Shown: positions 1 to 10,599 of the stretch, one piece after another
How positions within the stretch are numbered: the stretch's first letter is position 1
Layout: each line of letters begins with the position of its first letter
NCBI GenBank assembly: GCA_030704615.1
Contig: CM060731.1
Coordinates: 68,616,756 to 68,680,755 of the forward strand
Origin: Takakia lepidozioides
Lineage: Eukaryota; Streptophyta; Takakiopsida; Takakiales; Takakiaceae
Length of the DNA stretch: 64,000 nucleotides
Direction: 5' to 3'
The notes under the pieces: model-generated
Seen by the model: the letters and a program-made list of their open reading frames with translations, nothing else
Databases searched by the model: none
What the model was told of the DNA's origin: nothing
Position numbers and translations under genes: made by a program

Positions 1-120
1 ATTCTGCACTTATATGATGATGCTTGGCACGGCATTCTTGAGGGAGAACCCGATGAAACAGTGCGTGAAGTTATGGCTGATATCATAGCCTGGCTTGATG
101 ATCACTCCGCAGGCAAGACC
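1..120 (+). pseudogene. Helitron protein fragment (N-terminal region)
   Basis: The first ~110 bases read in one frame as a peptide containing DDAWHGILEGE followed by VREVMADI. The same peptide recurs almost exactly at 8465-8560, at the end of a larger piece of Helitron N-terminal (DUF6570-like) coding sequence. This is therefore the tail of another copy of that protein, cut by the window edge. After about base 120 the coding similarity fades and no further domain follows. It is a relic, not a gene. Confidence 0.6.
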
Positions 121-429
121 AGCCTTGAGAAGAGCAAAGGAGTGGGCCAAAGTGATGTACACAGGAAAGTTGCAGTGCGACAGCTCATTGATTGCAGGCA
201 TTGACAATCGCGCCAAAAGATGGTGTGTTCCATTGTGACATCTGCCAGAGATGGTATGTTTCTCCCGGAGATTTCCATGGGCAGGTGCTACATTCAAAAA
301 TGCCCACCACTCTTACACATTGGAAATAAATCTAGTGCAACCACTGATGAGAAGAGAGCAAGAAATTTTCCTGAGCGCAGGTCATGTTCCAATTTCACTT
401 CTCTATTACAATTGGCTGCGATTCCCCTA

Positions 430-800
430 AGTTGGAAGGCCACAGCAGTGGAGCATGGCTGGTGGGCATACATTTAGGACAGAGGTAACACTCTGGAAAA
501 GCTGTTGGTGTTTAGCACAAGATGCTTACAAAGCTCATGGGGTTGTAGCAACCCCTCATTGAAGACTATAAATGCCAACTACGCCTGGTGGGCAGAACTT
601 TCTCAGGGCTGCTCCAGTGGAGCAGACATGGTGGGCATATTATATGTAGGAAGGAGGCATACTCTGTAAATTCTGTTGGAACTGATGATGATTGTGTATA
701 GCACCAAGGTACTTAAAAATCTCACAGGGTTGTAGTGATCCCAAGTTGAAGGCTGTTGAAGCCAAGTGTTGGTGGGCAGAACCTTCTCAGGGAGAAGTAA
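430..800. repeat. Diverged tandem duplication, ~180-bp unit
   Basis: Two consecutive stretches share a series of blocks in the same order: CAGTGGAGCA, GGTGGGCATA, ACTCTG...CTGTTGG, GTGT(T/A)TAGCAC, GGGTTGTAG and TGGTGGGCAGAAC(T/C)TTCTCAGGG. The first copy runs from about 430 to 605 and the second from about 605 to 795. No coding potential is apparent. From 800 to 1060 I see nothing further. Confidence 0.55.
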
Positions 801-1059
801 AACACTTTGTACAGTATTTTTTTGTGATTGCCAACTGCTCAATGTTGGTCAGTTCGCTTATTGATTTGTGGGAAGCTCACTAATCCAAGCAAGTGTGAAT
901 ATTTGCAGTTCAAATGGCCTGACTGTCGGTGACAGAGAGGCAAAGCTCTATCAGGGCACAAGTGCTTTTGCTCAAATGTATATATAATCATTCTTTACCT
1001 TCAATATCATCTGGTTCCAGTGTTAAATCAAAGCCATAAAGTGTAACATACTTTTGTAC

Positions 1060-2175
1060 CCCTACAAATGCTGTGGATAGAGGGCAGCAGTAGTTCATTA
1101 AAGCTGTGAATGTATGTGTATGATTTGAGGCTTGTGAATGTACACAGACAGACCAATGCACAAACAAGCTCTCTTTCTCTCCTCTCTCCGAGCACCATTT
1201 CATTTCAATTCATTTCTCTCTGTCTGAGTGTGTGCCACATACTCGTGGTTGTGGCCACTGCAGATCGGAACATCGTTGTCTACAACCTTGCCAGCCCTCA
1301 CGTAAGCAACTAGGGTAGAGAGAGCATGTACTCATCATATGACTTTGTTTGCCATAGCCTTGTCGCCATAGACCACAGAAACTAGGATAGAGAGGAAGAT
1401 GTACTCAAGACTTTGTTTCCCGTAACCTTGTGGCCATAGACCCCACACCTTATTTGGACAGAAACTAGGATAGAGAGAAAGATGTACTCAAGACTTTGTT
1501 TCCCGTAACCTTGTGGCCATAGACCGCACACCTTGTTTGGACAGAAACTAGGATAGAGAGAAAGATGTACTCAAGACTTTGTTTGCTGTAGCCATGTGGC
1601 CATAGACCCCACACCCAGTTTGATTGGAAACAGAGGGAATAGACATTAGACACTACCTTTGTGAGTGACTCACTCCAGTAGCGGGACTTACCTTGATATC
1701 AACAATCAGTTCTGGCTTTCCAGATATCCTCTAGCCGTTCACGCAATCTGCTGCGTGTGAGCAGCCCAAAAGTTAGATCCCAACTGGGCTAGGGCTTTGG
1801 GCTCAGCCTCGAGATTTTGCTGGTGAACAGAGGTGCAGGAACCATGTTCTTGATGTTCCTGAAGAGGGTAACTCTCTGGAGAGAACACCCCAGAGAAAGT
1901 ATCAGGAAATGGACATTGTCTTCGCGTTGCCTGCACATTGGGCAATTACAATCTCGTTTTCCTCTCTGCATCTGTTTATTGTTCAAAGGTAGGCTCCCTG
2001 TCCCCAAGTTTAACTTTCAGTCTATTGCTGAGGATAGGTAGGCCCGTCAGATCGTCCTTAAGATCGAGTTGAATAACTTGTCATATCTAGTAGACTGAAA
2101 CTTGTCATAATCTTGCAATCATATGACTTGTGGTGATGGTTGTGTGTTGTAAGGGTAGGCAAGAAAAGATAGGGA
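1060..2175 (-). mobile_element. 5'-truncated LINE 3' end, inverted, with tandemly repeated tail
   Basis: On the minus strand, 1739-2007 encodes a decayed copy of the C-terminus of the LINE found complete at 13.4-18.1 kb; shared features are the PLFT...F/K.SRLE.EPKA block and FWA.HTQQI. From 1320 to 1650 the LINE tail (GGCCACAAGGCTACGG, in reverse) is repeated about four times; the last three start at 1409, 1492 and 1575, a period of 83 bp. The flanks (1080-1200 and 2060-2170) match 9690-9800 and 10335-10435, so the whole ~1.1-kb block is a dispersed repeat present twice in the window. Confidence 0.7.
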
Positions 2176-2357
2176 ACTGCGTCAACGAATTGATCTCAGT
2201 TCGTTGGACGGACGACCGAAAGGCTCGTTAGGTTAGAGAAGCATGCAGGCGAGGGGAGCGTTGGAGTTGTTGGGAGAGATCCAAAGGCGAAGCGATCCAG
2301 CAGGTGGGTGTTGGAGGATTGGATTGCGCAAGGAAGAACGTGGTCAGAGGAGGCGCG

Positions 2358-2816
2358 ATGGCGGATCCTGTGGCCATTCTTCTAACTGTACCGTACAAAG
2401 TCTTGCGCATTCCACGGTTTCGACTGAAGGTCCCAACGCCATCACTTCCCTCGGCAATGCTGGTGTTTGCCCTGGTTCTCCTCACCTACTTTCTCGTGAT
2501 CTCAGGGTTTGTGTATGACGTGATTGTGGAGCCCCCGGGGATTGGGAGCAGGCAAGATCCCATGACGGGAGCTGTTCGACCGGTAGTATTCCTTCCTGGT
2601 CGGGTAAACGGTCAGTACATAATAGAAGGCCTGTCATCTGGCTTCATGTTTGTGCTTGGAGGCATGGGAATTATAATGCTGGATCTTGCGACTGATAAGA
2701 CCAGGGCACGCAGTGTGCGACTTTCCTGCGTGGCGGCCGGTTTCTCATTCGTATCCATAGCTTATATCATGAGCATTCTCTTCATCCGTATCAAGATTCC
2801 CTCCTACTTACGCTAG
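2358..2816 (+). CDS. OSTC: Oligosaccharyltransferase complex subunit OSTC/DC2 homologue
   Basis: The protein has 152 residues in one uninterrupted exon. OSTC (DC2) is a small ER-membrane accessory subunit of the oligosaccharyltransferase complex, which transfers the glycan to Asn in nascent proteins. Recognition rests on family-typical segments: PSAMLVFALVLLTYFLVISG (first membrane segment, about residues 31-50), YDVIVEPP, VNGQYIIEGL, then two further hydrophobic segments and a C-terminus IKIPSYLR, like the MK(L/I)PGYL end of animal OSTC. An upstream in-frame ATG at 2304 would add 18 residues; I chose 2358 because the family begins at this point. Length matches the usual ~150 residues. No frame damage is visible. 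The ~200 bases upstream abut a dispersed repeat (see 1060-2175). Function in this plant is inferred from homology. Confidence 0.92.
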   Translation: MADPVAILLTVPYKVLRIPRFRLKVPTPSLPSAMLVFALVLLTYFLVISGFVYDVIVEPPGIGSRQDPMTGAVRPVVFLPGRVNGQYIIEGLSSGFMFVLGGMGIIMLDLATDKTRARSVRLSCVAAGFSFVSIAYIMSILFIRIKIPSYLR

Positions 2817-4800
2817 TACTGCTCTCCATCCCGTTTCCAAAGGTTATGAGTATTTAAGGTAGAGAATGCACTCTGATGATCCTGTGGCTAGTGTTAGTGT
2901 CGATCTGTCATATGATTGTAGTCTCCTCAGCATGGCATTCTTCCGCAGTTCGAGTGACATGTTCTATAATGAAGCCGACGAGGGAGACATTTAAGTTTCC
3001 CGTACTACATGAATCGGATGAGACTGGGGCCCTCCTCTTCTGGTAAATGAGACGTCACCTTCACAAGTTTTGTGTAGGTCTGCAATCTGTCCATCACAGC
3101 TCCTTACCTGTAATTCTGTTTGGTATCTGATATACCCAATAGTGGAAGGGTATTGCTCTAGAGCAGGTGTTGGGTCAGTTGGTTACGTTTTAGGGGTGAA
3201 ACTCTTACTAATATGGGAAGTTTTGTCCCTTAGGTCATTCTGGGTGGGTTCACTCACCTCCCTCTGTCCATCCATGGGATGTTTGTGGGTCATCAAAGTT
3301 ATGTACAGCTTGCTAGAGTAGAGTCTAACGTTTTGCAATTGCTTGAGCTTGCTTGGTGGACTTCACTGGAAATATCAGGAACGCGTGCCTGCTGCTTTAA
3401 AAAGTAGCACATGTCCCTTCACACTGGGACTCCCATCTGGACACACTGGTGGGGGCAAGATTATCCAAGATTATATAATTTTCTCTTGTGGTGGATAGAT
3501 TGTAAGGTTTCGCCCAGAGCTTGGATATGATCCGAGATTGAGTCAATTGCTGACTTCTGGATTTGTCATGATGGGAAGATTGTTGCGAAGGATCTTACTA
3601 AGGAATTTTCCTTGCAGTATTTTGGCAACTCCAGAAGCAGTCTTTCGTTGATAGTGATGTTTTCGATGTAGGACCAACTCAAGTGAGTGGGATTAACAAA
3701 CTATGACTTGCCCTCTGAAGGCTAGCATACTAAAGAAGGTCAAGAAATCTAACACTGACAATTATGGTTTCACCCAAACAAAGACATCCGCACATGTAAA
3801 TGCAGTATTTTCTATGTTTTCAAAGCCTTCAAACCTGAAAGCAGAAATGATAACGAGTCCACCCAATTACAGACAAAGGGATCATACAGTATCCTTAGAT
3901 GGCATTGCTGCTGAAGTGGAGAGTTTTCTAATATTGCCATATCTCACTGGCCACAAGTTTACGCAAACAACGTCTTATGAGTACACTCTCTCTCTCTCTG
4001 TGCCATGTTCAATTCCATCAAGGGAATTATTCCTGGTTAGAGGTGTCCCTGGTCTGATCAGTTGAAAAGCAATGGCCAGCTTCTCAGTGTTCAAGCAATT
4101 GTTCGAGGAAATAGGTGTTTGAAATCCCTCAATATTGCGCCTGCACTTGTGACTTGGCTTTTGTCACTCCCAATACTTGCTGGCTATGCTGTCAGTTCGA
4201 CATAAGTTGAGTTGCTTGAGTTGCTCCGCAACTTGCCGTGTACCAAGTACAGTCTACATCAAAGCAGTCAACTAGGGCAAATAATAGAAGAGGCCCTGGA
4301 GTTTAATGCGCCATCTTTGGGGCTGCCTACGTGGCCCTCTCCCCTCACCTCACCCCCCTGGCGGCTTCTACGTTGGTCACGGTCGCCGCGACGCGTCGCT
4401 CCCCATCCGTCCGCCCGCCTCCGTTGCCGCTTCAAACCCGTCATACATGAATCATGTCACACAGCCATCATCTCGGAGATGCACATCACTCATGTAACAC
4501 AGGCATCCATCATCACCAAGATATGACACCTCCACATAGATGCATGGATCGTCACACATCGATTCAAAATTCAAATTTGAACTTCTAAATAAATATTTTA
4601 ATCGATTGCACCGGATGATTTCTGTCATGTACCGGATGATTACTTTCGTACGGGCAATTGTCCACCTGTCTCCATCTTCCTCCTCCTCATCGTCCTCAAA
4701 ATTCTCCGGTCACCATTGTAGCAGAGTTTGACACTCGTGCATGTAGTGTGAACCCGACTGCTGTCTATACATGACAGAAGTGAAGAGTTTATCCCCCAAG
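2817..4800. other. Intergenic stretch with an isolated LINE tail
   Basis: No coding region with recognisable homology was found. At 3945-4000 the last ~40 bases of the LINE 3' end (GGCCACAAG..ACGCAAACAACG followed by TCTTATGAGTAC) occur alone, followed by (CT)n. This looks like a very short 5'-truncated insertion or a tail remnant. An open frame at 3703-4065 overlaps it and has no recognisable similarity. The rest, including the 4300-4450 GC-rich patch, shows nothing I can name. Confidence 0.5.
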
Positions 4801-4839
4801 CTGTCCCCATCTTGTTGCGAATCTTCGAAATCAAGTGCA

Positions 4840-5860
4840 ATCTCCGAACGCAGGTGCTTTCAATCACAATGTCTTACAATGGCGTTATCAATGGCATGGT
4901 ATCCCTCCCGATAAAGACAACACTTCAGTGGCCTACATTCCATGGAGTCGTGTGAATGATTTCATAACTGGGGAATCATCCCACCCCGATGGGCCATGCA
5001 CTTTCCACAAACATCGCCAAAGAGGTTGTCCACATGGATCACTCCTCGCTCCACGCACGAATAGTGCCTTAAGTCTAACAAGGTAAAACTATGTGAACTC
5101 CATGGTTATATGTTGTGTATCATCATCGGCTGCTGGTAACTTACTACCATTGCAAATCCTCTTCAGTGGTAAAACAGATCGATGTTTACCAAAAACCCCA
5201 GCTGCAAGAATTTGTTTGGATTATGGGTTTTATTTCACAATGACTGAAAACCATTGGTCCAACATTAAAACATGTAAACAATTTGTCCGTCATATTCTGG
5301 TTCCATATTTCAAAGAGTGGTGGATAAAATGAGACTGCCAAAGAGCCAGAAGATGATTTGGCTTATAGATTGCTGGTCCGTCCATAAATCAAAGGCATTT
5401 CTTGCGTGGATGAAGAAAGAGTTCCCATATATTTGTGTGCTATTTATTTCTGCAAATTGCATATCAAAGCTCCAACCTGCAGATGTCATTCTTCAATGGC
5501 CTTTGAAATGTGGTTTCACGACACAATTCAAGCAATGGTCGGCACAATTCAACATCAAATTGAGAATGGTGTCTTAAATGTTCAGCTTGATCTCAGAATA
5601 GGTGCACTACGTGAGAAGTTGTGTACTTGGCTTCTGGATACTTTGAAAGTCGTGGGATATCAGACAGAGATGATTGTGAAAGGGTGGGGCAAGTGTGGGT
5701 TGTTGATGGCATTTGATAAAGGTTTTCAAGCGGAGGCTATGGAATCAAATGCACATACTTCCCCGTTTTCCAGCTTGGAGGACGGTTGTGAAGATACTGA
5801 TGAACACAACAAGACATGGAGAAGTTGTTCGAAGATGAGGATATCATGGATATGATGCTC
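4840..5860 (+). pseudogene. pogo/Tigger-type (DDE_1) transposase, decayed
   Basis: Three reading frames must be joined to follow the protein: about 4835-5086, 5093-5340 and 5317-5580, with a further continuation to ~5855. The catalytic core is recognisable. SAAGNLLPLQILFSGKT resembles the conserved beta-strand region of DDE_1 enzymes. WLIDCWSVHKS supplies an Asp and the usual His two to four residues on. KLQPADV matches the LQP(L/M)D motif with the third acidic position. Frame changes near 5090, 5330 and 5420-5580 rule out a functional product. The N-terminal DNA-binding part (expected before 4840) is not recognisable, and terminal inverted repeats were not found. Confidence 0.7.
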
Positions 5861-6149
5861 CAATGTGCTATGAGTGAGGCTTGAAGTGCACTAGATTTAG
5901 TTGCTAGTTGGATTCAGATTTGTATTTTCCATTTTCAACATATTCTCCTTCAATTTTTATTAATTTGGACATTGTGAGCTTGGAATTTCTCGAATATTTC
6001 AGACAAAATGGTATAATTTTCTCCATATTTTCGGACAGTGCCGTTTTTAATTAATTATGTGCGAAACCGACCCACGCGTAGGGTAGTCTGAAGAACTTCA
6101 CCCTGTGATGAAGTGTCCTGGCCCACATGTTTAGTATCTGACTAGCCTC

Positions 6150-6960
6150 CAGCTCAGATCGTCACATTGAATCCAAATGCTACCCATCTAACATACCAAC
6201 TGAAAATGAAAATAAAAATGATGTAGATGATGTCAATAAACTCATAAGCAGATAAAAAATATTTCCAATCAAAATTTAAAAAAAAATGCTAAACGCCGTG
6301 AGAAATATCTTTCAAACCAAAATGAAATAAACGCTAAACGCCAGCGAAAATATATTTCAAGCCAAAGTATAGCTCAACAAATCGTGACATTGAATCCAAA
6401 TGCAAACCATTTAAAATCTGAACCAACTGAAAATGAAAATGAAAATGACATGGATGAAGTCAATAAACTCGCATAAAATCGGGCTAAAAGTATTTCCGGT
6501 CATAATGAGAAAAATGCCAAACGCCGTGAGAAATATATTTCAACCAACAAACGACAACCAACCACGGAGATGGAATCTCAACCAGCTCCTGATCTAGATG
6601 AAACAAATGCTAAACGAATGGAAAAATATAGATCTGAACATCCACCACGAACCACGGAAATGGAATCTCAACCGACTCCCAATCGAGACGAAACAAATGT
6701 TAAACGAAGGAAAAAAATACAGACCTGAACATCCACCACAACCCACGTAAATGGACTCTCAACCGACTCCCGATCTAGACATAACAAATGCTAAACAAAG
6801 GGAAAAATATGGATTCCAAAAAAAACAATATCCATTGATCAAAGATGAAAAATGTGCTACACAAATTCAAAAGTATATAACAAATGAAAATGATGGAAGA
6901 AAAAAACTCGAAAGAAAATAAGAACAAATGTATTACACTCCTCATGGAACTCCTTTAGAT
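6150..6960 (+). pseudogene. Asn/Lys-rich repetitive coding remnant, Helitron-like
   Basis: This A-rich stretch repeats blocks that read as NAKRREKY, NENEND.DEVNKL and EMESQP(A/T)P, with variants at ~6290, 6325, 6520, 6605, 6690 and 6785. Similar basic NAKRR.. repeats occur at the N-terminus of some Helitron proteins, and the adjacent DNA (7.8-9.5 kb) encodes Helitron domains. No single frame stays open for long. Assignment to the same decayed Helitron is inference from position and composition. Confidence 0.4.
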
Positions 6961-6984
6961 ACAACCTTCTAGTTCAAAAAATTT

Positions 6985-7215
6985 GGAAGGATTGACGGGC
7001 CGTGTGTATTGGACACTACGATGGATCTTTCAGACGCGCCCCTCTTTGCTCATTTCAGCATTTTGCATGCAAGGGCATCATTCCATGCTTGCAAGCTAGC
7101 AGTGGGAAGGCATCTGTTCGCCTTTGAGGGGGATGCCGAGCTGTACAAAGAGGTGATAACTCCTCTCCATGAGGGCTCGACCTCAGGCACACAGACAGAT
7201 GCGGCGGTGAGATAA
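6985..7215 (+). pseudogene. Fragment of beta-class DNA-methyltransferase-like gene (last-exon homologue)
   Basis: The stretch 7060-7215 encodes ASFHACKLAVGRHLFAFEGD followed by AELYKEV. This parallels ASYHACKASARHLFGIEGD plus AEIYKNL encoded at 56930-56988 on the minus strand, in the ParB-methyltransferase gene. The alignment starts directly after a plausible 3' splice site (GCATGCAAG, then GGCATCATTC), as in the larger gene, where an intron splits the motif DLSMGTG from ASYHAC. Upstream, LDTTMDLSDA may be a remnant of the DLSMGTG side. Only this piece remains, sitting inside Helitron-derived DNA. It shows that the family occurs at more than one place in the genome. Confidence 0.6.
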
Positions 7216-7537
7216 GCAAAATGACATTTGACGGAAACATGGGATACGGGGTGCAGTTCCTACGCTGCTTCTCAATTTAGTTGCATCAGAGGAACTGAAC
7301 GCTGCCTAGAAGCATGTCAATTGACTCCAAGAATTGGGAGATTCAGAGTCGGTCACCACGACGATGCCAATGTGTTGGTGAGCCCCACACAGTCTTAACT
7401 TAAGTCCACTTTTTGGTGACGCGGGGAAGGGATCATGATGTCTCCGCGTGCTTGAGCGCGGAGGGGTTTTACACACCAATCGCAGATGGAGACATTTGGA
7501 GACATCTGCAGATTATGCGAAAATCGTCGTGTAAGGA

Positions 7538-7732
7538 CTACGGTAACGGACCTTCAAATAAAAAGATGATAGTGTCATCATAGCCATGGCAAAAGAAGAC
7601 TACGCCTTTCGGTTGGCCTTGTTCGGGAATCCGGCTTTTGATAAATATTTTGACATCGCGAGAGTTAACTTCGTAAGTCTGCAACAAAATAGACGGTACC
7701 CTCAGCTTTTTGTTTACATCAATCTTTGGCAC
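7538..7732 (-). pseudogene. Exon fragment of a monoacylglycerol-lipase-like alpha/beta hydrolase
   Basis: The minus-strand frame contains SRDVKIFIKSRIPEQGQPKG followed by VVFFCHGYDD. It resembles the N-terminal part of plant monoacylglycerol lipase / caffeoylshikimate esterase proteins, where (S/N)SRG.KLF..SW.P...PK..VF.CHGYG precedes the catalytic serine region. The conserved HGYG is changed to HGYD, and the rest of the enzyme, including the catalytic Ser, Asp and His, is absent. It lies between two Helitron-derived stretches and is antisense to them, so it is probably a captured or inserted gene fragment. It also makes a short chance frame on the plus strand. Confidence 0.55.
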
Positions 7733-7829
7733 CGGAGCTTACGTACCCCCACATGCGACTTTCACCAACCTGTACTGTTGTGTTTGCAACAGAGATATAG
7801 TAACCTCTAACATATTAAAATAGAGAAGC

Positions 7830-8572
7830 GATGCATTTCAAAGTGAAATCGTCAAACATAGGAAAAAGTGGCTAAGCCTACAAGTAGAAAACGATTTCGA
7901 AGAACATATTCTCCTAGAAGAGGTTCCAGAAAAATTAATGAATGACACAAAACATCAGTTAGAAGAATTAAATGGGTTGTTATTGGACAAACGAGGAATA
8001 TCAAATACTGCACGTACCATCTTCAGTTGTAAAAACTGTAGTTCCCACTTGAAAAAAAACAAGATGCCAAAGTTTGCATTCACTAATGGTCTGTGGAGGG
8101 TTTGTGGATCGCAAAAGTTCACAACATTTTGCCAAAGTTAACCATGGTTGAAGAAGCGTTAATAGCAAGTACCATTGTCGTGTTATGTCGTTCAAATTAC
8201 GATATGTAAATAAAGGTGGGGAAAAAAAAACGCGCATTGAGAGGAAATTTGGTAAGTTTTCCTCAAAATCCAGGTACAATCACACCGGATACAAAGACAT
8301 TGAAATTGATAACAACATGTTGGATGGTCTATCAGAGAATGTTATTCCACCATCAATTTTCAGATGGGTGTTTGAATCCACAGACATTGACTTTGCCAAA
8401 GCTGAACATCGCACCAACATAATAAATTTGCACAGCAGAAAAATCCCAAAGACGACGATACAAAATTCTGCACTTATATATGATGATGCTTGGCACGACA
8501 TTCTTGAGGGAGAATATGATAAAACAGTACGTGAAGTTATGGCTGATATCCTACGATCTAGCCCGTCATAAA
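7830..8572 (+). pseudogene. Helitron N-terminal domain (DUF6570-like), decayed
   Basis: Pieces of one protein can be followed through several frames. First come FSCKNCSSHLKKNKMPKFAF and TNGLW (8020-8095), with the CxxC..L.K..P..AL.NGLW signature of the domain that precedes the Helitron Rep region. Then come MSFKLRYVNKGGEK, ALRGNLVSFPQNPGTITPDT (8185-8290), and a long stretch ending in DDAWHDILEGE and VREVMADIL (to 8570). Frame changes occur near 8100, 8165 and 8290. It is a relic of an autonomous Helitron; the Rep and PIF1 helicase domains that should follow are missing except for the fragment at 9338. Confidence 0.65.
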
Positions 8573-8579
8573 CACCTCC

Positions 8580-9335
8580 GGACTCATCGATTTTGACAGA
8601 ATAGACTTAAAGCATGATGATCACGTAATCGCCAATGCTTTACACCCGGGGAGTTCACTTCTTGTAAAATTTTGTTACCATCTGCGAACAAAGGGTATAT
8701 AGTTGGGGGGTATTATTTGTTTTGTTTTGTTTTGTTTTTTTGTTTTTTTAGGTACCCTTGCATTACATATTTTGTAAATACGTATTAGCACCCAAATTTA
8801 CTTTAAAGTATTATATAAAATTTTGAAGGGAAAAAAAAAAAACAATAGCAACACATGCATAGCAAACAACAAAATACATGAACTTTATTCAAGCCAATAT
8901 GGCCTACTGTCGTTCAGTAACAAACTCATTCAATGACTCTGCATCATTACTATCTAACACATACAAGTTGTTAAACCCATTCACTCATACTTCATCCATA
9001 GTCACCTACTTGTAATATGTTCATCCACCCGGGGAATCATAATGGTGAAGAGAATCCTAGCTCTACAACCCCACCCATTTTTTTTTTCTTCCCATATATT
9101 CTTTTAAAAAAGTTTGTAACACAAAGGCAAAAAAGTACCCCTATTTTTCTATAAATGTAATTTTCATAATACCACAACCCTTTGTTAAAAGTAAATCTTT
9201 TAGAATTTTTATTTTTCAAGAATTTGTTGGATCCTATGTTTTATTGCACACTGTTTGGAATTCATGCCGAGTGACTTCTCCTAGGCTTTACATGGATTGC
9301 AACTGCAACAAAACATGTCCTTAAAAACATGAAAC
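8580..9335. other. AT-rich stretch interrupting the Helitron relic
   Basis: This ~750-bp AT-rich stretch separates two parts of the same Helitron protein and so may be an insertion. It includes a (GTTTT)n run at 8715-8750, poly-A at 8831-8843 and poly-T at 9078-9088. No gene or terminal repeats were recognised. Confidence 0.4.
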
Positions 9336-9337
9336 TG

Positions 9338-9500
9338 AAATGGTAAACGAATATTCAAACCCAAAACTAATCGTGTGGTTGTTTTCAACATTATTTCCGT
9401 CTAGAATCGGCGTAACTGAAATGAAAAATCGTCCAATTAAAGTAATTTTGGAAGCCCACGTTGAGTATTTGATGAGTATGACTAATATTCATCACGACTT
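9338..9500 (+). pseudogene. Helitron Rep-domain start (Helitron_like_N), fragment
   Basis: The frame reads NEYSNPKLIVWLFSTLFPSR, then EMKNRPIKV, then LEAHVEYLM. This matches the well-known start of the Helitron-like N-terminal/Rep region (NEY.NP.L....FPTLFP.G.GG.E...R...L..HV..L). The glycine pair is lost and the HUH catalytic motif is not present downstream. It continues the relic at 7830-8572. Confidence 0.6.
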
Positions 9501-9686
9501 TTCAAATATTTCACATATTCCAAGGCATGTTTGGGGAATATGTGGAATATATTCCAATGCATTAAGTGTAACAAACTTTTCTACAGATCTTTATCATCTC
9601 CCTCTTACCTCTCTAAATTGGATACAGAATGCAATGTGTACTTTGAGACTGCTGGAGCTGGTAGGTAGTTCCTTACAAATGTCGTA

Positions 9687-10435
9687 GATGGAGGGCAGTA
9701 GTTCATTAAAGTTGTGAATGTATGTGTACGATTTTAGGCTTGTGAATGTACACAAACAGACCAACATATGAACATTCTCTCTCTCTCTGAGCACCATTTC
9801 ATTTCAATTCATTTCAAACAACTACGGTAGAGAGAGCATGTACTTGTCATATGACTTTGTTCGCCATAGCATTGTGGCCATAGACTCCGCACCTAGTTTG
9901 GACAAAAACTAGGATAGAGAGAAAGATGTACCCAATACTTTGTTTGCCGAAGCCTTGTGGCCATAGACCCCACACCTAGTTTGATTGGAAACAAATGGAA
10001 TAGACAATAGACACTGCCTTTGTGAGTAACTCACTCCAGTAGTGGGACTTACCTTGATATAAACAATCAGTTCTGGCTTTCCAGATATCCTCTAGATAGC
10101 CGTTCACGCAATCTGTTGTGTGTGAGCAGCCCAAAAGTTAAGATCACAATAGGGCCAGGGCTTTGAGATTTTGCTGGTGAACAGAGGTGCAAGAACCATG
10201 TTCTTGATGTTCCTGAAGAGGGTAACTCTATGGTGAGATTGTAGGCTCCCTGTCCCCAAGTTTAAATTTCAGTCTTTTGCTGAGGATAGGTAGGCCCTTC
10301 AGATCATCCTTAAGGTCCTAGAGAATGATAAACCCAAAACTTGAATAACTTGTCATAATCTTGCAATCATATGACTTGTGGTGATGGTTGTGTGTTGTAA
10401 GGGTAGGCAAGGAAGATAGGGAATTGGGGTTTATT
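9687..10435 (-). mobile_element. Second copy of the inverted LINE-tail repeat block
   Basis: It matches 1075-2170 in order but is shorter. GGGCAGTAGTTCATTAAAG and the GTGTACGATTTTAGGCTTGTG block are followed by (CT)n. A reversed LINE tail follows (two ~80-bp tail units instead of about four), then a decayed LINE C-terminal coding sequence and the shared right flank CTTGTGGTGATGGTTGTGTG. A short internal deletion relative to the first copy lies around 10235. The shared flanks show that both blocks derive from one amplified sequence rather than two independent LINE insertions. Confidence 0.65.
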
Positions 10436-10599
10436 CATTCATTGAGATGTTTTCTTGTTGATGAGGCAGACGGAGTTCAAAAGGATACTTGTGGGGATAC
10501 ATGTTTGAGCGTTCTGCCACGAGGGCGTTAGCTTGCAGCTTTCGGGACCAAGGACTGTAGAGAAAGACTCAAGGTCTGTAGTTTAAGAGTACATACATA

